From NCBI GenBank assembly GCA_905233245.1, contig CAJODK010000015.1, positions 1 to 38,628 of the forward strand: a stretch of 38,628 bases of DNA. Reading direction: 5' to 3'. The translations under genes and the position numbers were made by a program. Shown here piece after piece: positions 31,684-38,628 of this stretch (positions within the stretch are counted from its first letter, which is position 1; every line of letters starts with the position of its first letter). The notes beneath the pieces are model-generated. The model was not told the DNA's origin. It saw only the letters and a list, made by a program, of their open reading frames with translations, and ran no database searches. The stretch is from an uncultured Prevotella sp. (GTDB lineage Bacteria; Bacteroidota; Bacteroidia; Bacteroidales; Bacteroidaceae).

Positions 31684-33995
31684 TTCTGCTGTCCTACTGC
31701 ATTATACTTCTTGCCCTCCTTATATATAATAAGGTGTCCGTTCTCGATAACTTTCTGAACGGGAACGTTAACGTTAACGGGAACAACTTTGACTGCTTCA
31801 ACCGCCGTTACCTCGCCCTCTTCGCTAGCCGGTCCGAATCCGCCCATCATGTTGGCAGCGCGAACGGTGTATTTAGAGGTGAGAGATAAGAGGTTAGAGG
31901 TGAGAGAATAGCTGTTCTGGGTGCCATCTACGATGGTGACGAAATCGCCGTCCTGCTCTATGAGGAAAGCCTTGGCATCAGCGTCGGTAGTCCAGGAGAT
32001 ATTGTCGCCATTGCGGGTCACGCTGGTTACCGTTACTTGACGGCAGTCCTCGTCGGGTGCCCAGTCGGGATATACGTTGCGGAGTTTGAAGCGCTCTATC
32101 TCGTCCTCAGTCTTGAGGATGGTCTCGTAGGTCTTGCTGTTTGCTGCAGTGAATTCAAGCACATTGGAGGATGGACTAACAACATTGCCGTCCATATCCA
32201 TCGTATTGTATTCGAAGAAATCCATTGCTCGGCAAACACTCTCGCTGTCATCTTTTTTCTTTACTCCATCGGTACTTACGCGCAAGGTGTAGTCGATATC
32301 ACGTACAACGGCATAGCCATCAGCCTCCTTGCCACTGGTCTGGTCGTTGCCAATACGCTTTGCTGCGTCAGCGGTCAGTTTAGTGTTTATATAAACTAAC
32401 TTTGGCCAAGCACGCCAACCACGACCGAAGTCCCATGTCTTAGACTTACAATCAACGGTGCAATCCTGGAAAATATAGCCATGACCACCAACGGCATTGA
32501 AATCCTCTGCTACTGTGTAAGGAGCTGCAATATGGGTGTCGCCTTTGTAGTCACCCTGTTTGGGCTGACGATTTACGCAGAGGAGGAAACAGCGATTGAA
32601 GAAGACGTCGCCACGACCACAGATAAAGTCAACGGTGCCCTCGAACTGTGTATCCTCAAAATACAGTTGACCTGTGTTTGTGTGAGAGTAGTATGTATCT
32701 TGATTAGACGTGAGACGCAGGAATTTACCTATGGTATGATGTCCGCGATCATGCAGAGCTGCTGCCTGACCATCGTTGCCTCCATAGGAGAAGTTATTCT
32801 TGAAGGTGATATTCTGCAGGTATGTGCCAGTGCCTGTAATCACGATAGGAGAGGTACGGCTGACGCTCGACATAGTAGGAGTGATGGTGATGATGACGCC
32901 ATCGGTGCTTTCACCGATGAGAGATATGTTGTCCACCTTTATAGTGTCACGACCATAAGGGTCAGCACCTGATTCGGGGTTCTTGTATGTGCCATAGTCG
33001 TATGTGCCGTTCTTGAGGAAGATGAAACGGCGCAGAGCGCTTGGCGTCTCATTAAATTCTTTGATGGCAGCACGGAACTCCTCCTGTGTGCCAACAACAA
33101 CATAATCGTTAGTCTGGAGACTCTCAGATGTAACGTAGGTTGCGGTCAGTGAGGTGTTACCCTTAATATTAAAGGTGTAAGAGTCAGATGTAGTCAGCAC
33201 CTTACCAGTTGATGTCTGCCATCCAGTGAAGATATAGCCCTCGGTGGGTTGCTGGGAGAGGGTAACCTGTGTGCCACTCTCGAAACTGGTACCCTGTGGC
33301 GATACCTGCACCGTGCCTGCTCCGTCAGGAGAGACGCTAACATTGAGGGTATATGTGAGAGGTTGGCCTACTGTGCCGTAGAGCGTGCCTTCGATGACGA
33401 TGTCGCCAAAGGAACAACCCTTGTCAGCCGCTACGTCAAAGTTGTATATATGGAACTTCAAACCAAATGTATTCTCGCTGGCTTGCGTGCCACTGATGTC
33501 GTAGTTGTATGAAGAAACCTCGCCAGCACCATCGCCAGCACCGCGATTAGGATGAGCACCAGATACGAGGGTAGTTGTGCTACCATCGCAGAGCCACTCT
33601 GCGTCAAAGTTGCCTTTGTTGGTCTTCCAACGGAATGATTTGAAGCTTACCTTTGTTGGGGTAAAGGCTATGCCCTCTTTAAGGGTAACGAGGAATGATA
33701 CGGCATTAGCATCAGTAGCACCTGATGTCTTAGACGTTACAGGGAACATGGTCTGTGTGACAGCATCTACAGTGGAAGTCTGGGCGATGGGGTCTTTAAT
33801 TCCAGATCCCTTGACAATCTCTGCCTTCTCAAAGAACTGGGAAGAGGTAGTGGGGTCGTATGCTGGAACCTCATTAATGGTGCCGCTTGTCATAGCCCAC
33901 TTGATGGATGCTGGATCGTTGTTGGCTGTCTGGGCGGATGAGGTCAACGGGAACGCTAACGTTAACGTCAACAGTAGTGAGAAAATTCTTTCCAT
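31677..33995 (-). CDS. CE8 pectin methylesterase, multidomain (secreted)
   Basis: Removes methyl esters from homogalacturonan, preparing it for lyases. Order: signal peptide (to SSAQ); a beta-rich N-terminal module (about 25-215); an InlB-type repeat domain (VSVSPDGAGTVQVSPQGTSF to about 290); and the CE8 beta-helix (about 295-610) with QAAALHD, the QDTYY region Asp, the second Asp in VDFICGRGDVFF and FGRGWRAW in place of the usual LGRPW. A fibronectin-like part and the tail VIENGHLIIYKEGKKYNAVGQQKN follow. The 772 residues include three repeat-derived stretches: in the signal peptide (LTLTLAFPL), SLTSNLLSLTS and VPVNVNVPV. PL9 follows 26 bases later. Confidence 0.9.
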   Translation of the reverse strand: MERIFSLLLTLTLAFPLTSSAQTANNDPASIKWAMTSGTINEVPAYDPTTSSQFFEKAEIVKGSGIKDPIAQTSTVDAVTQTMFPVTSKTSGATDANAVSFLVTLKEGIAFTPTKVSFKSFRWKTNKGNFDAEWLCDGSTTTLVSGAHPNRGAGDGAGEVSSYNYDISGTQASENTFGLKFHIYNFDVAADKGCSFGDIVIEGTLYGTVGQPLTYTLNVSVSPDGAGTVQVSPQGTSFESGTQVTLSQQPTEGYIFTGWQTSTGKVLTTSDSYTFNIKGNTSLTATYVTSESLQTNDYVVVGTQEEFRAAIKEFNETPSALRRFIFLKNGTYDYGTYKNPESGADPYGRDTIKVDNISLIGESTDGVIITITPTMSSVSRTSPIVITGTGTYLQNITFKNNFSYGGNDGQAAALHDRGHHTIGKFLRLTSNQDTYYSHTNTGQLYFEDTQFEGTVDFICGRGDVFFNRCFLLCVNRQPKQGDYKGDTHIAAPYTVAEDFNAVGGHGYIFQDCTVDCKSKTWDFGRGWRAWPKLVYINTKLTADAAKRIGNDQTSGKEADGYAVVRDIDYTLRVSTDGVKKKDDSESVCRAMDFFEYNTMDMDGNVVSPSSNVLEFTAANSKTYETILKTEDEIERFKLRNVYPDWAPDEDCRQVTVTSVTRNGDNISWTTDADAKAFLIEQDGDFVTIVDGTQNSYSLTSNLLSLTSKYTVRAANMMGGFGPASEEGEVTAVEAVKVVPVNVNVPVQKVIENGHLIIYKEGKKYNAVGQQKN
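31758..31784 (-). repeat. GTTAAC hexamer repeat near the CE8 C-terminus
   Basis: The same word as in the CE8 and lipoprotein signal peptides (GGGAACGTTAACG, plus strand), here in a different reading frame, giving VPVNVNVPV. Confidence 0.8.
31871..31912 (-). repeat. SLTS-type repeat inside the CE8 gene
   Basis: GAGGTGAGAGATAAG-like words (plus strand), read as SLTSNLLSLTS, matching the insert in porU. Confidence 0.75.
33952..33972 (-). repeat. GTTAAC hexamer repeat in the CE8 signal peptide
   Basis: Codes for LTLTLAFPLTS. It shares AACGGGAACGCTAACG (plus strand) with the lipoprotein gene near 25390. Confidence 0.8.
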
Positions 33996-33999
33996 AATG

Positions 34000-34044
34000 G
34001 TTAGTAGTTTAGTAGTTTAGTTGTTTAGTCGTTTGGGTGTTTGG
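34000..34044 (-). repeat. CE8 leader repeat of the AAACGACTAAAC type
   Basis: On the minus strand the leader reads CCAAACGACTAAACAACTAA-like words up to the ATG. The same words make up the PL11 leader and resemble the GH28 leader. Confidence 0.8.
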
Positions 34045-34051
34045 GAAAGGA

Positions 34052-34069
34052 GGGCGAGCGCTCTCGCCC
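34052..34069 (-). terminator. G/C hairpin between alaS and CE8
   Basis: GGGCGAG (34052-34058) and CTCGCCC (34063-34069) around a 4-base loop. No U run follows on the minus strand, so it is a possible attenuator or processing site rather than a classic terminator. No promoter was found between alaS and CE8. Confidence 0.45.
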
Positions 34070-34080
34070 ACCTTGTTTGT

Positions 34081-36711
34081 TTATAGTTGGGCCAGTTCTA
34101 TGACCTTGTTCACTGCATCTTTCAGTCCGTCAGCATTCTTGCCGCCAGCGGTAGCGAAGTGGGCCTGACCGCCGCCGCCACCCTGGATGAGTTTGCCTGC
34201 CTCGCGTACTATCTGGCCTGCATTCTTGCCAGCCTTGACGAGGTCGTCAGAGAAGGCAACGGTGAGAGTTGGTCTGCCACCTGACACGCTGCCTATAGCT
34301 ACGAGCAGGTTCTCTGGGAACTGATTGCGCAGTTGGAATACCATATCCTTGGCATTCTGGGCATCCATAGGAGCCACACCAGAGATGACCTTCACGCCAT
34401 TGATGTCCTTGGCGAGTCTGATGTATTCCTCCTTGAGCTGACCTGCCTGCTTAGCCTTGTATTCATCCACCTGAGCCTGCAGTTCCTTATTCTCGGCAAT
34501 AGCCTTCTCGACAGTCTGCACCAGATTAGGAGCGTTATTGAAGAGACCACGCAGATTATCAAGCATATCCTGCATATTGTCGAGGAAATTCTGTACCTCC
34601 TCGCCCGTGATAGCCTCGATACGACGTACGCCAGCTGCCACAGAACTCTCTGACAGGATGCGCACCATGCCTATCTGACCTGTAGCCTTGGCATGACAAC
34701 CGCCGCAGAACTCCACGGAGTCAGCAAACTTCACTACGCGCACCTTGTCGCCATACTTCTCGCCAAAGAGGGCGATGGCACCCAGTTGCTTGGCTTCCTC
34801 GATAGGTGTGTCGCGGAATTCCTGCAGAGGGATGTTCTGACGTATGCGGTAGTTCACCAAGTGCTCCACCTCACGCAGTTGCTCTGGCGTAACCTTCTCA
34901 AAATGTGAGAAGTCGAAGCGCAGGCCCTTGTCAGTGACGAGCGAGCCCTTCTGCTCGATGTGGTCGCCCAGCACCTCGCGCAGAGCCTGGTCCAGCAGGT
35001 GCGTACAGGTGTGGTTGCTCTCTATGGCATGACGACGGTCGGTGTCCACGCAAGCCATGAACTCTGCCTCAGGCTGCTCAGGTATCTTATCTACTATATG
35101 TATTGAGATGCCGTTCTCCTTCTTGGTGTCGAGCACCTTTATCTCCTCATTCTCAGAGACGAGGACGCCCGTGTCGCCTATCTCGCCGCCCATCTCTCCG
35201 TAGAAAGGAGTCTGGTCGAGTATCATCTCGTATGCCACGCCCTTCTTCTGCTTCACCTCGCGATACTTCACGATGTGGCAAGGGTACTCCGTGTAGTCGT
35301 AGCCTACGAAGTTATCGTTAGCGTTATCGTTATCGTTGATGACCACCCAGTCGCCCAGCTTCACCTCAGCAGCGTTGCGGGCACGGTTCTTCTGCTCTTC
35401 CATGCACTTGTTGAAACCCTCCTCATCGAGCGTCATGCCCTGTTCGCGACAGATGAGTTCTGTCAGGTCGAGAGGGAAACCGAAGGTGTCGAAGAGAGTG
35501 AAAGCCTTGTCGCCAGGTATCTCTGTCTTGCCAGCAGCCTTGGTCTCGTCGATGACGCCCTGCAGCAGGGCGATACCCTTGTCCAGAGTGCGCAGGAATG
35601 CACTTTCCTCCTCCTGCATCACCTTCATGATGAGCTTCTGCTGAGCAGGCAGTTCGGGGAAAGCCTCGCCCATCTCTGCTACGAGTGTTGGCACGAGTTT
35701 GTAGATGAATGCCTCCTTCTGTCCGAGGAAGGTGTAGCCATAGCGTACGGCACGACGCAGGATTCTGCGGATAACGTAGCCAGCCTTGGCATTTGATGGC
35801 AACTGACCATCAGCGATGGCAAAGGCGATAGCGCGCAGGTGGTCCACGATAACGCGCAGAGCCACGTCCTTCTTCTCGTCCTCGCCGTACTTACAGCCAG
35901 CCATATCAGCCATAGCCTTAATCAGCGGCTGGAACACGTCCGTATCGTAGTTTGAGGTCTTGCCCTGCAGGGTGCGCACCAGTCGCTCGAAGCCCATACC
36001 CGTGTCGATAACCTTTGCTGGCAGGCCCTCCAGCGAACCGTCCGCCTTGCGGTTGAACTGCATGAATACCAGGTTCCATATCTCGATTACCTGTGGGTGG
36101 TCCTTGTTCACAAGGTCCTTGCCAGGCACCTTTGCCTTCTCCTCTGCAGAACGTGAATCGACATGCAACTCCGAACAAGGTCCGCAAGGTCCCGTGTCGC
36201 CCATCTCCCAGAAGTTGTCGTGCTTGTTGCCATTGATGATGTGGTCCTTAGGCAGGAACTGCTCCCAGATGCTTGCCGCCTCATTGTCGCGCTCCAGTCC
36301 CTCCTCAGGCGAACCCTCGAAGACGGTGGCGTAGAGGTCCTTCGGGTCTATCTTCAGTACGTCAACGATGTACTCCCATGCCCATGAGATAGCCTCCTTC
36401 TTGAAGTAGTCGCCGAACGACCAGTTGCCCAGCATCTCAAACATGGTGTGGTGGTACGTATCGTGGCCCACCTCCTCCAGGTCGTTATGCTTGCCACTCA
36501 CGCGCAGACACTTCTGCGTATCCGCCTGACGACGGCTCTTTGGCGTGGCATTGCCCAGGATGATGTCCTTAAACTGGTTCATGCCAGCATTGGTAAACAT
36601 CAGCGTTGGGTCGTCCTTTACTACCATCGGTGCACTGGGCACGATGAGGTGTTCCTTACTCTCGAAGAATTTCTTGAAAGATTCACGTATTTCTTTTGCA
36701 GTCATATACAT
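34081..36711 (-). CDS. alaS: Alanyl-tRNA synthetase
   Basis: Charges tRNA-Ala and edits mischarged Ser/Gly. Class II core at the N-terminus ([31 protein letters not shown], and [16 protein letters not shown]). The editing domain contains the zinc motifs HTCTHLL and [13 protein letters not shown], and the C-terminal part ends in a Gly-rich [16 protein letters not shown] segment. The 876 residues are normal. The start is either MYMTAKEI (36711) or MTAKEI (36705), which matches homologues. Residues near 458-467 (NDNDNANDN) are encoded by an ATCGTT/GTTAGC hexamer repeat, an in-frame insertion between the aminoacylation and editing parts. Confidence 0.96.
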   Translation of the reverse strand: MYMTAKEIRESFKKFFESKEHLIVPSAPMVVKDDPTLMFTNAGMNQFKDIILGNATPKSRRQADTQKCLRVSGKHNDLEEVGHDTYHHTMFEMLGNWSFGDYFKKEAISWAWEYIVDVLKIDPKDLYATVFEGSPEEGLERDNEAASIWEQFLPKDHIINGNKHDNFWEMGDTGPCGPCSELHVDSRSAEEKAKVPGKDLVNKDHPQVIEIWNLVFMQFNRKADGSLEGLPAKVIDTGMGFERLVRTLQGKTSNYDTDVFQPLIKAMADMAGCKYGEDEKKDVALRVIVDHLRAIAFAIADGQLPSNAKAGYVIRRILRRAVRYGYTFLGQKEAFIYKLVPTLVAEMGEAFPELPAQQKLIMKVMQEEESAFLRTLDKGIALLQGVIDETKAAGKTEIPGDKAFTLFDTFGFPLDLTELICREQGMTLDEEGFNKCMEEQKNRARNAAEVKLGDWVVINDNDNANDNFVGYDYTEYPCHIVKYREVKQKKGVAYEMILDQTPFYGEMGGEIGDTGVLVSENEEIKVLDTKKENGISIHIVDKIPEQPEAEFMACVDTDRRHAIESNHTCTHLLDQALREVLGDHIEQKGSLVTDKGLRFDFSHFEKVTPEQLREVEHLVNYRIRQNIPLQEFRDTPIEEAKQLGAIALFGEKYGDKVRVVKFADSVEFCGGCHAKATGQIGMVRILSESSVAAGVRRIEAITGEEVQNFLDNMQDMLDNLRGLFNNAPNLVQTVEKAIAENKELQAQVDEYKAKQAGQLKEEYIRLAKDINGVKVISGVAPMDAQNAKDMVFQLRNQFPENLLVAIGSVSGGRPTLTVAFSDDLVKAGKNAGQIVREAGKLIQGGGGGQAHFATAGGKNADGLKDAVNKVIELAQL
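35311..35338 (-). repeat. Hexamer repeat inside alaS
   Basis: GTTATC/GTTAGC units (plus strand) are translated on the minus strand as NDNDNANDN. They are related to the GTTAAC words in other genes here but in the opposite orientation. Confidence 0.75.
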
Positions 36712-36735
36712 CTTTTATTTTTAGTATTCAACCTG

Positions 36736-36767
36736 CAAAATTACAATTTTTCTTTGAAATCTCCAAA
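36736..36767 (-). promoter_or_regulatory. Promoter of alaS
   Basis: On the minus strand TTTG (36767-36764), 20 bases, TAATTTTG (36743-36736), 25-30 bases before the alaS start. Confidence 0.8.
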
Positions 36768-36780
36768 TTTTAAGAAGAAA

Positions 36781-36906
36781 AACAACATTCTCTACCAGCT
36801 TGCCAGCAGCTATGAATCTACACACCACGCGCTTGATATGATGAGCCACATTGAAGTCCTTAGGATCACTCACACCCTCCGATTCCACAGACAGCTTCAG
36901 CCTGCC
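36781..36906 (-). pseudogene. Possible remnant of an HU-like DNA-binding protein gene
   Basis: One minus-strand frame without a usable start reads GRLKLSVESEGVSDPKDF followed by NVAHHIKRVVCRFIAAGKL. The order of features recalls the C-terminal half of HU-HIG type proteins of Bacteroidetes, in which a glycine-led strand is followed by a DPK segment and an HIK/F strand. The N-terminal half is missing and stop codons lie upstream. An orphan -7 box (36989-36996) upstream points the right way. This is recognition from memory of the family and is tentative. Confidence 0.3.
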
Positions 36907-37068
36907 ACACTTCTCACCTCTAACCTCTTGTCCATTAGCTTCTAACTAACAATTCAACATCAACCTAGTTTGTTAGCTAAATCCTTTGCAAAGATAGTAA
37001 AAAGCTACGAGATGAGCAAGAAAAACAGTAAAAGAAACCCTTCTGCGAACTCTTTTTCTCTGAAATAA

Positions 37069-37100
37069 TTTGGAGTTACAAAAAAAAATAACTAATTTTG
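37069..37100 (+). promoter_or_regulatory. Promoter of the DUF3791-DUF3990 operon
   Basis: TTTG at 37069-37072, exactly 20 bases, TAATTTTG at 37093-37100. The ATG of the first gene begins only 4 bases after this box, where transcription would start, so the mRNA is probably leaderless. Confidence 0.85.
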
Positions 37101-37104
37101 CAAC

Positions 37105-37320
37105 ATGAGTAAATACGAGATTCCTTTCCTGACAGCATGCATACAAGCCTTTGCTCGGCGCTTCAATATCACGCGCCAAGCTGCATTTAGGTATCTGCAC
37201 GAGCACAAGGGATTAGCATTTCTCTTGGAATACTACGATGTAGAGCATCTACAGTCTATGGAAGAAACCATAGACGATTTACTCATTGTCTGCAAAAAAA
37301 ATGGAGGAGCATTCGCATGA
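37105..37320 (+). CDS. DUF3791 small protein, candidate antitoxin
   Basis: A 71-residue protein with the DUF3791 pattern: an N-terminal helix (EIPFLTACIQAFARRFNI), a short RYLHEHKGLAFLLEYYDVEHLQS segment and a helical C-terminus (ETIDDLLIVCKKNGG). No enzyme motif, DNA-binding fold or membrane segment is evident. It is first in an operon, and its stop overlaps the DUF3990 start by 4 bases (ATGA), giving the small-protein-before-toxin layout of many toxin-antitoxin pairs. The antitoxin role is inferred from size, order and coupling, not from a known structure. Confidence 0.8.
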   Translation: MSKYEIPFLTACIQAFARRFNITRQAAFRYLHEHKGLAFLLEYYDVEHLQSMEETIDDLLIVCKKNGGAFA

Positions 37321-37805
37321 CACTATATCACGGAACAAATACTGATATCGAAAAGATTGACCTGCAAATCGGATCTCAATATAAAGATTTCGGTAGAGGA
37401 TTCTATCTTACTTCAAACAAGGAGACCGCTATGCGTATGGCAAACAAGAAAGCACGGCTCTTCGGAGGACAAACGACTTTGATAACATACGAACTAGATG
37501 ATACATACCAACAGTCGGAGTTGAAGGTCAAGATATTCCCAGAAAAGGCGACTGTAGAGTGGTTCCTCTTTGTAGATGCCAATCGAGATAGAACTCACAA
37601 AGCTCCCACACATGACTACGATATCATTGTGGGGCCTATAGCAGATGATGGGGTGGTTCTCCAACTCACCAACTATCACGAGGGTATATACTCTCCAGAG
37701 GAAGCAGCGAGATTACTACAAGATAAGTATCTCGATCAGCAATATTACATAGGTAGCGAGAAGGCATTGCAATATATCCACAAAATCTGCGTAGAAAAAC
37801 TATGA
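37317..37805 (+). CDS. DUF3990 protein, predicted ADP-ribosyltransferase-fold toxin
   Basis: A 162-residue protein of DUF3990, a family I recall being grouped with the ADP-ribosyltransferase superfamily. Visible pattern: LYHGT with His5, KDFGRGFYLT with Tyr30 (both typical NAD+-site positions in H-Y-E/Q transferases), then IFPEKATVEWFLFVDANRD, HDYDIIVGPIADD and the late YLDQQYYI, whose Asp140 or Gln141/Gln142 could be the third catalytic residue. No signal peptide, so it acts in the cytoplasm. It overlaps the genes on both sides by 4 bases. Substrate unknown; tRNA, rRNA, DNA and proteins are all known targets of such toxins. Confidence 0.85.
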   Translation: MTLYHGTNTDIEKIDLQIGSQYKDFGRGFYLTSNKETAMRMANKKARLFGGQTTLITYELDDTYQQSELKVKIFPEKATVEWFLFVDANRDRTHKAPTHDYDIIVGPIADDGVVLQLTNYHEGIYSPEEAARLLQDKYLDQQYYIGSEKALQYIHKICVEKL

Positions 37806-38020
37806 CTCAGCCATCACATCATCAGATTGCAACATACCTTACCGATTATGCACTCAGCGAACTTGTGAAGTACGTCATGGAAGATACCGGATGTTCTGCT
37901 ATACAGGCTATGGAGCGTGTGTACAACTCATCCATTATGCCCGCATTGCAGGATGAGGAAGGCGAACTGTATGTGCAAAGTCCTGCTTATCTGTATGACT
38001 TGATAAAGCAGTCAAAGTGA
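37802..38020 (+). CDS. Small helical protein of the DUF3990 operon, second candidate antitoxin
   Basis: A 72-residue protein with no assigned family from sequence alone. It is predicted helical, with ALSELVKYVMEDTGCSAIQA, MERVYNSSIMPALQDEE and a terminal SPAYLYDLIKQS segment. Similar small proteins are, as I recall, a frequent partner of DUF3990 genes. It overlaps the toxin-like gene by 4 bases and is the last gene of the operon. It may be a second inhibitor, an adaptor, or a toxin-stabilising partner. Confidence 0.75.
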   Translation: MTQPSHHQIATYLTDYALSELVKYVMEDTGCSAIQAMERVYNSSIMPALQDEEGELYVQSPAYLYDLIKQSK

Positions 38021-38097
38021 CATTAAAAGTGACACCATTGTAATGCAAATCTCAATAGAGTGTTATTCCTTTCTAAACCGCTCTATGATTATTGGCT

Positions 38098-38628
38098 CTA
38101 TACCTTATTTACGTAAGCATCAAGCTGCTCGCTGACCTTCAGCATCCACTCAGGCAACTTCGCCTTAGCATTATCTATCAGTTCCTGAGGCATCTCCTTG
38201 TAGAAGGCGTATGCCATAGGACCAGCGATAGCAGCCAATGTATCAGCATCACCACCCAGTGAGATAGCCAGTTTCAGACAGTCCGCATAGTCCTCGCTCT
38301 CCAAGAAACTGATGATGGCAGCAGGAACAGTCTCCTGACAAGACTCCGTGAAGTCATACGACGGCTTGATGTCAGCATAGCTCAGATTAGCCCACTCTGG
38401 ATAATACTTCTCCAGTACATTCTTGCGTATAAACTCCTTATTCCTTCCCTGCATCAGATGGAATATAGTCAGAGCCGTAGCCACAGCCCCCTTTATTCCC
38501 TCTGGGTGGTTATGCGTAGGCAGAGCAGTCTTTGTTGCCAGTTCTATGCACTCCTCTTCCGTCTTTGCCATCCAACCAGCCGCCGAACAGCGCATGGCAC
38601 TACCATTACCATAGGAGTTATATGCAGG
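38098..38628 (-). CDS. ADP-ribosylglycohydrolase family protein (partial, 5' end outside the window)
   Basis: The C-terminal half or more of an ADP-ribosyl-glycohydrolase (ARH/DraG-like), which removes ADP-ribose from modified proteins or other substrates. The frame is open to the last base: SYGNGSAMRCSAAGW continues upstream of the internal ATG at 38595, and this is a conserved family segment. LPTHNHPEGIKGA and the metal-site motif SLGGDADTLAAIAGPMA follow. The N-terminal metal-binding segment lies beyond 38628. It faces the DUF3990 operon, ending 78 bases from it. Reversal of the DUF3990 modification is an attractive inference but not shown. Confidence 0.9.
   Translation of the reverse strand, partial: PAYNSYGNGSAMRCSAAGWMAKTEEECIELATKTALPTHNHPEGIKGAVATALTIFHLMQGRNKEFIRKNVLEKYYPEWANLSYADIKPSYDFTESCQETVPAAIISFLESEDYADCLKLAISLGGDADTLAAIAGPMAYAFYKEMPQELIDNAKAKLPEWMLKVSEQLDAYVNKV

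Larger units (their letters stand above)
36712..37104. other. Divergent intergenic region, alaS to the DUF3791 operon
   Basis: This 393-base stretch carries the alaS promoter, a probable HU-like gene remnant on the minus strand, a copy of the ACCTCTAACCTC repeat near 36910-36930, a lone minus-strand TATCTTTG box at 36989-36996 and the promoter of the DUF3791 operon. The apparent ORFs across it are not convincing. Confidence 0.5.

Noticed and set aside
36448..36945. 165-codon plus-strand ORF spanning the alaS start and spacer
   Set aside because: Most of it is antisense to alaS and its promoter; the rest crosses the probable HU remnant. No domain or start signal.

Overview
The window reads as chromosomal DNA of a Bacteroidales bacterium, most like Prevotella or its relatives. 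The signs are: promoters of the Bacteroidetes type (TTTG, about 20 bases, TAnnTTTG); few Shine-Dalgarno sites; adjacent type IX secretion genes porU and porV; a LysS with the C-terminal extension common in this phylum; and secreted pectinases whose C-terminal tails are familiar from Prevotella. No insertion sequence, prophage, integrase or CRISPR array was seen.

Layout. 1-3100: ribosomal and translation genes rplM, rpsI, rpsB and tsf, with a structured leader before rplM and terminators after tsf. 3149-8671: a fumarylacetoacetate-hydrolase-family enzyme, then porU and porV. 8685-13532: lysS, gpsA, galE and a sugar nucleotidyltransferase. 13607-13680: tRNA-Gln(CTG). 13788-20617: a GH28 polygalacturonase and a PL11 rhamnogalacturonan lyase, flanking an RluA-type pseudouridine synthase and a pyridoxamine kinase on the minus strand. 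20786-22633 (minus): manA, a HIT protein and a MerR-type regulator. 22849-24966: a PL1 pectate lyase with poly-serine linkers. 25049-29303 (minus): a small lipoprotein, a Wzi-like barrel, a small PD-(D/E)XK protein, CorA and an M48 lipoprotein. 29338-33995 (minus): a PL9 pectate lyase and a CE8 pectin methylesterase. 34081-36711 (minus): alaS. 37105-38020: a three-gene DUF3791/DUF3990 operon resembling a toxin-antitoxin system. 38098 to the window end (minus): the 3' part of an ADP-ribosylglycohydrolase gene.

How the genes work together. GH28, PL11, PL1, PL9 and CE8 together could demethylate and cleave both homogalacturonan and rhamnogalacturonan I. They are scattered among housekeeping genes with no SusC/SusD pair or local sensor. 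PorU/PorV would process and anchor cargo with type IX C-terminal domains; PL9 has a convincing one. GH28 and PL11 share an almost identical promoter, leader and signal-peptide segment, which suggests coordinated expression and export.

Most notable. (1) The leaderless-looking DUF3791-DUF3990-small-protein operon, a predicted ADP-ribosyltransferase module, lies beside an ADP-ribosylglycohydrolase. (2) Short repeat words pervade the window, both between cistrons and inside coding sequences, where they are read through in frame. Examples are four elements in one pseudouridine synthase gene, a shared SLTS-type peptide in porU and CE8, GTTAAC-type hexamers in signal peptides, linkers and a C-terminus, and a heptamer array in the porV signal sequence. 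This resembles the protein-invading palindromic elements of Rickettsia and may be an undescribed feature of this genome.
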